Assembly (NCBI GenBank): GCA_002327785.1
Contig: DCUI01000295.1
Span: 55,287 to 73,530 of the forward strand
From: Phycisphaerales bacterium UBA2218
GTDB taxonomy: Bacteria > Planctomycetota > Phycisphaerae > Sedimentisphaerales > Anaerobacaceae
DNA length: 18,244 nucleotides
Direction of reading: 5' to 3'
The notes under the pieces were generated by a model. That model saw only the letters and a list, made by a program, of their open reading frames with translations. It had not been told where the DNA came from and ran no database searches. Within the stretch, counting starts at the first letter, position 1. Each line of letters starts with the position of its first letter. Shown here piece after piece: positions 13,395 through 18,244 of this stretch. A program made the position numbers and the translations under genes.

Positions 13395-15428
13395 TCATCG
13401 CGGGGCTGCATCGAAGACGAGGACTTCAAAGGGTTTCAGCTCGAACGTGTGTTCCTCGCCCGCAGAGAGCGTGATCTCTCCTTCCGGGGCGTCGTTCTTC
13501 CAGGGGCTCTTGAATGAGAATCGCCGGGCGGCTCCGTCCGGCAGCTCGAAGGTTGTGCCCACGTCGATGGCAATCGAACGGGACTTGTCCGCAGGGTTGC
13601 GCAGAGCCAGAATTCCTTTGCGTTTCGACCACGACGCCCAGCCGTAGATCTCGCCCTTGGCCGGATCGCCGCCGATCCAATGCGTGTCCACGAGCACGTC
13701 AGCGTTTTGTCTCACCCACTTCGCCGCTTCCGCCAGAGCATCCCAAGTCCGGGCATCCAGCAGGGAAGGGGTAACGTACAACTCTTGGCAGTTCGTGCCG
13801 CTGGCGAAGAAGTCGCGGATATCCTCCACCAGATCGTCGGCCTCGTCGGGAAGCCCGTGGTTGGCGAACATGATGCCCTGGGTCATCAGGGAGTTCAGCG
13901 GGTACAAGGGTGCCCGGCATACGACGTTTTGCCAGGTCTGGGCGTCTCTGTACGTGATCTGCTGCTGGCGCTTCGAGCCCCAGCCGCAGGTGTCCCAGTC
14001 GTTGCCGGAACGCCAAGTGGAATCGGCGTGCCAGAGCCAATAGGGGGAGGACCAGGTGCCGGTCGTCACGTTGATGAACAGGCCGGGCTTGGCCTCGCGA
14101 AGATCGTCGGCCAGTTGCAGCAGGGCTTCCACGTCTGCTGCGAACTCGGCCTGGGCGCCGGTGGGCGCTCCGCCTGAGCTGATGCCGTCGAACTTGAAGT
14201 AATTCAGATCATAGTCGTGGATCATTCTCATGCAGGCGTCCCGAAACCGTGCGTAGTACATGGGTCCGGCCATGGAGAATCCTCGCTCGTTCGTCTCGAA
14301 ACCCTCCTGCCGACCATATTTCATCCGTTCTTCCTTAGGCTGGCCGTAGCCGCCCCAGGGCGACAGCCACGCCCCGATGGCCGAGTTGTACCGCTTTGCC
14401 GTCCGGTGCAGGGAGGCGAACCCATTCGGAAAGCCCTCGTGGAATCGCCACAGAGACGAGGGATCGTCCCATCCGTCATCCCAGACGAATGAATCCATGT
14501 TCACGCCGCGACGCTCGATCAGCTCCTTCCCAAACAACTCGATTACCTTCAAGGCGTCGGGCTCCAGGATCTTCTCGGGCCCGTAGCCGATGTCGTACCA
14601 ACTGTTGTAATGAAGAAATGGTCTGTATGTCTGTGCCCGTTCTCGCTCGACATAGTACAAGAAGCCCCGGCGCATCTGCCCCGGCGGAACGACACCCATC
14701 ACGGAACGATACACCTGCTCGTCGCCCGCTTTCAACGGTGCGCCTCGAGGCAGGCTGCATTGAACCTCCGAGTCGAGCATCCGCATCTTGGATAGCGGGT
14801 GTTCAAAAGCGAAGAAATACCTGTCAGCGACCGTGATGGGAGAGCCATCCAACGTGCCTGCCGCCTTTGGATTCTGTTTTTTCAGTTGTACGAGGACCAT
14901 CTCCTGCAAGTCCGGATCGGCTGTCCTCGGAGCGAGGGATACGTACTGCCGCACGTAGTTTGAGCCATCGCGTAGCTCGATACGCCAGTGAATTGTGAGA
15001 CTGTCGTCCGGCATGGCCAGGACCACGCGGATCTGCTTGCCGCCATTTCTCTCTGCGAGGCGATGGGCCTTGGGGACCGGGCGAAGGTCATCGATCTGCG
15101 GTCCGCTCACGATGTTGAAATCGGATGCCTTCAGGGGCGGCATGTTTGCCGGAAGCAGTTGAAAACACTCGCTGTCCCGGAGCGACACGGCGGGGCATTG
15201 TTTGCTCACAACGTACACCGGTCTGAGGCGTCCGCCCGTGATGCTCCACTTGCACTCCAGGACGTCGTTATACAGAAGGATCTCCACATTGTGTACGAAG
15301 GCTTTCGCCTCTCCCGGCGTCGGGCCGGGGTACTCGAGGGGACCTTCCGCCCTCACCGCGTCAACCCCGGACGCTCCGACCAGGATTGTCCAACAGACCA
15401 GAACGTGTTTCCGGCATCTTCCTGTCAT
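13395..15428 (-). CDS. Exported alpha-galactosidase-like glycoside hydrolase (clan GH-D type barrel)
   Basis: 677 residues. ATG 15428 has AAAGGAA 7 bases upstream, directly after the stop of the sugar kinase gene. The N-terminal helix (MTGRCRKHVLVCWTILVGAS to VRAEG) is a probable signal peptide. An N-terminal beta-sandwich (~30-260) precedes a (beta/alpha)8 barrel: FVWDDGWDD with D317/D318, IGAWLSPWGGYG, then NYFKFDG with candidate nucleophile D414, and WRSGNDWD with candidate acid/base D477, 63 residues on, a spacing like that in GH27/GH36. A C-terminal beta domain ends at the stop. Proteins of this build are sometimes misannotated as enterotoxin. Substrate could be alpha-Gal or alpha-GalNAc linkages; the neighbours favour amino-sugar glycans (inference). 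It is the last gene of the GH20/nucleotidyltransferase/kinase operon. Confidence 0.8.
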   Translation of the reverse strand: MTGRCRKHVLVCWTILVGASGVDAVRAEGPLEYPGPTPGEAKAFVHNVEILLYNDVLECKWSITGGRLRPVYVVSKQCPAVSLRDSECFQLLPANMPPLKASDFNIVSGPQIDDLRPVPKAHRLAERNGGKQIRVVLAMPDDSLTIHWRIELRDGSNYVRQYVSLAPRTADPDLQEMVLVQLKKQNPKAAGTLDGSPITVADRYFFAFEHPLSKMRMLDSEVQCSLPRGAPLKAGDEQVYRSVMGVVPPGQMRRGFLYYVERERAQTYRPFLHYNSWYDIGYGPEKILEPDALKVIELFGKELIERRGVNMDSFVWDDGWDDPSSLWRFHEGFPNGFASLHRTAKRYNSAIGAWLSPWGGYGQPKEERMKYGRQEGFETNERGFSMAGPMYYARFRDACMRMIHDYDLNYFKFDGISSGGAPTGAQAEFAADVEALLQLADDLREAKPGLFINVTTGTWSSPYWLWHADSTWRSGNDWDTCGWGSKRQQQITYRDAQTWQNVVCRAPLYPLNSLMTQGIMFANHGLPDEADDLVEDIRDFFASGTNCQELYVTPSLLDARTWDALAEAAKWVRQNADVLVDTHWIGGDPAKGEIYGWASWSKRKGILALRNPADKSRSIAIDVGTTFELPDGAARRFSFKSPWKNDAPEGEITLSAGEEHTFELKPFEVLVFDAAPR

Positions 15429-15440
15429 GGGCTGTTCCTT

Positions 15441-16562
15441 TCAATCGGCGTCTCCATCGCTGTTTTGAAATGCTCGCTTCATGATCCGGTTCATCGATTC
15501 TTCCTTCTCGGCGATCGACTGCACCAGTTTCATCTGGGTGCGAGCACGGTCGAGGTTATGGCCCTCCCGATGGATCCTGTAGTAAACGTCGCCCGCGAGG
15601 TGGTCCGTCAGGAACCGGATGAGCTGCTCGAACGTGATCAGTTTCCCGGCAAACACCAAGTGGTCTTTCTCACCCGGCGTGAGGAATGGTCCGGTCTCCT
15701 CGGCAAAGCCCTGGGCCAGAGCGTCGAGCAGGGAGATGTCCACGGTGACTTTCGAGAGGTCTCGCTCGTCCTCCGCGGCCGGACAACCGGCCGTTCGGAC
15801 GAGGTCTCCGAAATCATAAACGGACAGGCCAGGCATGACCGTATCGAGATCGATCAGGCAGACCCCTGTGCCCGTGGCCGCATCCAGCATGACGTTATTG
15901 ATTTTTGCGTCGTTGTGCGCGATACGTATGGGCAGGTCGCCTGTGCTCATCAGATGTGGCAAAACGTCACAGAGGGCCGCGTTTTTCAGCACGAAATCGA
16001 TCTCAGCCGAAGCCTCTCGTGCGCGGTTGAAGACATCCTTCGCAAGGACCTGCTGAAAGAATCGAAGGCGCCGAGCCGTGTCGTGAAAGCCGGGAATGGT
16101 CTCATGCAAGGCGGACGGAGGAAGGTCGCGCAACAGCCTCTGGAACAGGCCGAACATGCGCGCCGCCTCATGAGCCAACGTCACCGATGGGATGGTATCG
16201 TACGTGACGGCGTTCTCAACATAGGCATATAGCCGCCAGAAGCCCCCGTCGGGATCTCGATGATACCCTTGACCGTCCTTGGCGGGGATCACCGTCAACT
16301 GCCGCTGGGCGAGCGCAGGATCGGCCCGCGACAACCCGGCACGGATGTGCTCGGTGACGCAAATGATGTTCGCCATCACCTGGGCCGGGTCTTTGAACAC
16401 ATGATCGTTGATCCGCTGGAGCACATACCGGGCGGCTCTCTCGCCATCCCTTGCGGTCACGACATACGTATCGTTGATGTGGCCGGTCGCAACCGGCGCA
16501 GCGGTGACGGGTTTCCCCCGGAGAGCAAAATGTCCCGCGATGGTCGTTCGGTTGTGTTCCAT
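15441..16562 (-). CDS. Sugar 1-kinase of the aminoglycoside phosphotransferase fold, NahK-like
   Basis: 373 residues from ATG 16562, two bases after the stop of the upstream nucleotidyltransferase; the frame is open further back but would overlap that gene by nearly 100 bases. Motifs: TGHINDTYVV near residue 26 (nucleotide-loop region), RYVLQRIN (the lysine/arginine strand), HNDAKINNVMLD with catalytic D218, and CLIDLDTV with metal ligand D238. Then PGLSVYDFGDLVR follows. This set and the length match N-acetylhexosamine 1-kinases (NahK/LnpB of bifidobacteria) and related anomeric kinases, which convert GlcNAc or GalNAc to the 1-phosphate. The symbol is withheld because substrate cannot be told from sequence. 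Direct coupling to the nucleotidyltransferase supports a sugar-1-P to NDP-sugar route in the cytoplasm. Confidence 0.85.
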   Translation of the reverse strand: MEHNRTTIAGHFALRGKPVTAAPVATGHINDTYVVTARDGERAARYVLQRINDHVFKDPAQVMANIICVTEHIRAGLSRADPALAQRQLTVIPAKDGQGYHRDPDGGFWRLYAYVENAVTYDTIPSVTLAHEAARMFGLFQRLLRDLPPSALHETIPGFHDTARRLRFFQQVLAKDVFNRAREASAEIDFVLKNAALCDVLPHLMSTGDLPIRIAHNDAKINNVMLDAATGTGVCLIDLDTVMPGLSVYDFGDLVRTAGCPAAEDERDLSKVTVDISLLDALAQGFAEETGPFLTPGEKDHLVFAGKLITFEQLIRFLTDHLAGDVYYRIHREGHNLDRARTQMKLVQSIAEKEESMNRIMKRAFQNSDGDAD

Positions 16563-16564
16563 TG

Positions 16565-17467
16565 CTATCGCCAGAGCCTCTTCGGATATGCGCCTTGAGA
16601 CGTCAGTCTGTGGATACATCGAGTGGCAAGAGGCGCATCCGCGCGATAGGTCACGCCGAACCACTCATCGCGCGTTTTGCGAACCTCCACCTGAGCCTGT
16701 CCACTTGCCACCAGTGCATCCACGACGGAGGGTATATACAGCTCCGAGCCCTTTTCCCGACCATGTTGTAGGAGAAACCGGCGGAAGTGGGTCTGTAGGT
16801 GTGCAAAGAGGGACGGGTGAAATCCCCAGAGATTGATGGAGACGATTTCGTCTCCGGTGAGCGCGTGGACGGTTCCGTCGGTGTCCAGATACCGTATGCC
16901 GTCGGGGGTCTTCTCGATTTTCTTTCGTTCCACGATCTTCCTGAGAGACATACGTTCATCGCACTCGGCGATCCCTCGCGCCACGGCCCCGTATTCACTC
17001 AGGGTGTTCCTGAGAATATACCCGATCATGGCATAGCGGTCGGGCGCAACGTCTCTCGTGAGAAATGCGGCTATCGCCCTGAGCGAATCGACGCCGTAGT
17101 AGTCGTCGGCATTCACGACGGCAAACGGCCCGTCAATGGCGCCCCGGCTCACGAGGATCGCATGGCCGGTGCCCCAGGGCTTCTCGCGGTCCGTCGGCAG
17201 CGAGAAGTCGTCCAGGCAGACATCCAACTCCTGATACACATAATCCATCTCGACGAACCGTTCGAACTTGCGGGTGACGACCTCTCTGAACGCCTCCTCG
17301 AAATAGTGGCGGATGACGAAGACTACTCTGCCAAATCCGGCTGTGATCGCGCCGTAGATGGAATAGTCGATGAGGGTCTGGCCGTACGGGCCCACCGGGT
17401 CGATCTGTTTGAGTCCGCCGTAACGAGTGCCCAAACCTGCCGCCAGAACCAATAGAGTCGGCTTCAT
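16565..17467 (-). CDS. Sugar-phosphate nucleotidyltransferase
   Basis: 300 residues from ATG 17467, with AAGGAG 4 bases upstream; an earlier in-frame Met (17497) has no such site. The N-terminal LAAGLGTRYGGLKQ (residues 8-21) is the nucleotide-binding signature of the NTP_transferase family; FAVVNADDYYG near residue 106 carries the metal-binding Asp pair, and EWFGVTY lies near the end. It should transfer NMP from NTP to a sugar 1-phosphate. The close pairing, two bases apart, with the NahK-like kinase suggests the substrate is that kinase's product, for example HexNAc-1-P to UDP-HexNAc. It is shorter than GalU with GlmU-type additions and has no acetyltransferase domain. It lies 63 bases after the GH20 gene on the same strand. 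Confidence 0.88.
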   Translation of the reverse strand: MKPTLLVLAAGLGTRYGGLKQIDPVGPYGQTLIDYSIYGAITAGFGRVVFVIRHYFEEAFREVVTRKFERFVEMDYVYQELDVCLDDFSLPTDREKPWGTGHAILVSRGAIDGPFAVVNADDYYGVDSLRAIAAFLTRDVAPDRYAMIGYILRNTLSEYGAVARGIAECDERMSLRKIVERKKIEKTPDGIRYLDTDGTVHALTGDEIVSINLWGFHPSLFAHLQTHFRRFLLQHGREKGSELYIPSVVDALVASGQAQVEVRKTRDEWFGVTYRADAPLATRCIHRLTSQGAYPKRLWR

Positions 17468-17530
17468 ACAGCTCCTTGCATGCCGTGATCGGGACATCGA
17501 AGCCCGGGGTCAAGCGGGCCGGGATATCTG

Positions 17531-18244
17531 TCAGCGATCCAGAGGGCGGTAGTTCGTACCCAGCACCGTAAGCCGTTTGAGGTGATCGGTCAGGCGGAGC
17601 CGGAACTGTTCATAGTTGCGACCCTCCCGGGGCGACCACAACACCTCCGCCAGAGCCGCAGCGCGAGGGTAGGTCATGTACTCGCGGTGCTTCTGATTGA
17701 CAATGTATTCGCCCCAGAGCTGTCCCTGGCCTCCGAGTATGTGCCTGGCCTGCTCGGCGCCGAGAACCTCCGGGATGAGCTCGAACTCATACACCTTTTC
17801 CAGCGGAATGAAGCCGCCGATTGCCTTCGGTTCGGTCTGGGCCGGGCCCTGATAGTAGTCGAAGTATGTGTGTGAGGTCGGCGCCATGACCACATCGTGT
17901 CCCGCCCGGGCGGCGGTGATGCCGCCGTCCTGGCCCCTCCAGCTCATCACGACCGCTCCCGACGCCAGGCCGCCTTGAAGAATCTCGTCCCAGCCGACGA
18001 GTTGCCGCCCCTGGCGCGTCAGAAACGCGTCCATCTGCCTGATGAACCAACTGTGCAGCTCTGCCTCGTCCTTGAGGCTCGACTGACGGATCATCGCCTG
18101 CATCTCATCGTTCTGCTTCCAGTGCGCGATGTTCGCCTCGTCGCCCCCGATATGGATGTGCCGACTTGGGAACAGGCCCACGACCTCCGCCAGCACGTCC
18201 TGCATGAACGCCACAGTCTGCGGGCGAGGGACCAGGACCCCCTC
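17531..18244 (-). CDS. GH20 beta-N-acetylhexosaminidase (5' partial)
   Basis: 237 residues are visible; the frame continues past the right edge. VLAEVVGLFPSRHIHIGGDE is the catalytic strand of GH20, with the Asp-Glu pair (D polarises the substrate acetamido group, E is acid/base) that defines substrate-assisted retention. Further conserved elements are LVGWDEIL, VMSWRGQDGG, GGQGQLWGEY and YPRAAALAEVLWSP, which build the Trp-lined GlcNAc/GalNAc pocket, so the C-terminal half of the catalytic barrel is intact. The GTG at 18214 lies inside the domain and is not the start. Location (exported or not) cannot be seen here. It is the first visible gene of the minus-strand operon, releasing HexNAc for the kinase and nucleotidyltransferase downstream. 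Confidence 0.92.
   Translation of the reverse strand, partial: EGVLVPRPQTVAFMQDVLAEVVGLFPSRHIHIGGDEANIAHWKQNDEMQAMIRQSSLKDEAELHSWFIRQMDAFLTRQGRQLVGWDEILQGGLASGAVVMSWRGQDGGITAARAGHDVVMAPTSHTYFDYYQGPAQTEPKAIGGFIPLEKVYEFELIPEVLGAEQARHILGGQGQLWGEYIVNQKHREYMTYPRAAALAEVLWSPREGRNYEQFRLRLTDHLKRLTVLGTNYRPLDR

Noticed and set aside
14988..16232. Long plus-strand open frame of 414 codons
   Set aside because: It is antisense to the sugar kinase and the hydrolase, spans both genes and their junction, and its translation has no domain. The minus-strand genes carry clear motifs.

Overview
The window looks like a high-GC chromosomal segment of a Planctomycetota bacterium, probably of the Phycisphaerae type. 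This rests on protein architecture alone: a sigma factor of the planctomycete ECF-like type paired with a large Ser/Thr kinase, PD40 propellers fused to dockerin-like and LamG domains, a pseudopilin-like secreted protein, and a heavy load of polysaccharide-processing genes. No rRNA, tRNA, CRISPR array or insertion sequence was seen.

Left part (1-4930). The window opens inside a beta-helix/PA14 protein (+). A 643-base stretch without a convincing gene follows. Then come two secreted proteins on the minus strand: a PD40-dockerin-LamG protein and an unrecognised 217-residue exported protein. Middle (5090-9600). A promoter-like site precedes an ECF-like sigma factor and a membrane Ser/Thr kinase whose outer domain is a PD40 propeller resembling the one in the nearby secreted protein. 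Just after the kinase is a scar: the last 14 codons of a second LamG gene (-) abut the interior of a second kinase (+) that has lost its N-lobe. A pseudopilin-like protein follows at 9625.

Right part (10504-18244). A plus-strand operon encodes a sodium:solute symporter, a 46-residue membrane protein that is easily overlooked, and a uroporphyrinogen-decarboxylase-family protein whose start overlaps the small gene's stop (ATGA). It converges, 12 bases apart, on a minus-strand operon: GH20 hexosaminidase (partial), sugar nucleotidyltransferase, NahK-like sugar 1-kinase and an exported alpha-galactosidase-like (clan GH-D type) hydrolase.

How they may work together (inference). The right half reads as an amino-sugar glycan utilisation locus: hydrolases release HexNAc or Gal units, the symporter could import them, the kinase makes the sugar 1-phosphate and the nucleotidyltransferase the NDP-sugar. 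The sigma/kinase pair with its propeller could be a trans-envelope sensing module. The most notable oddities are the sharp junction at 8642/8643, the propeller shared by kinase and secreted neighbour, and the short membrane protein behind the symporter.
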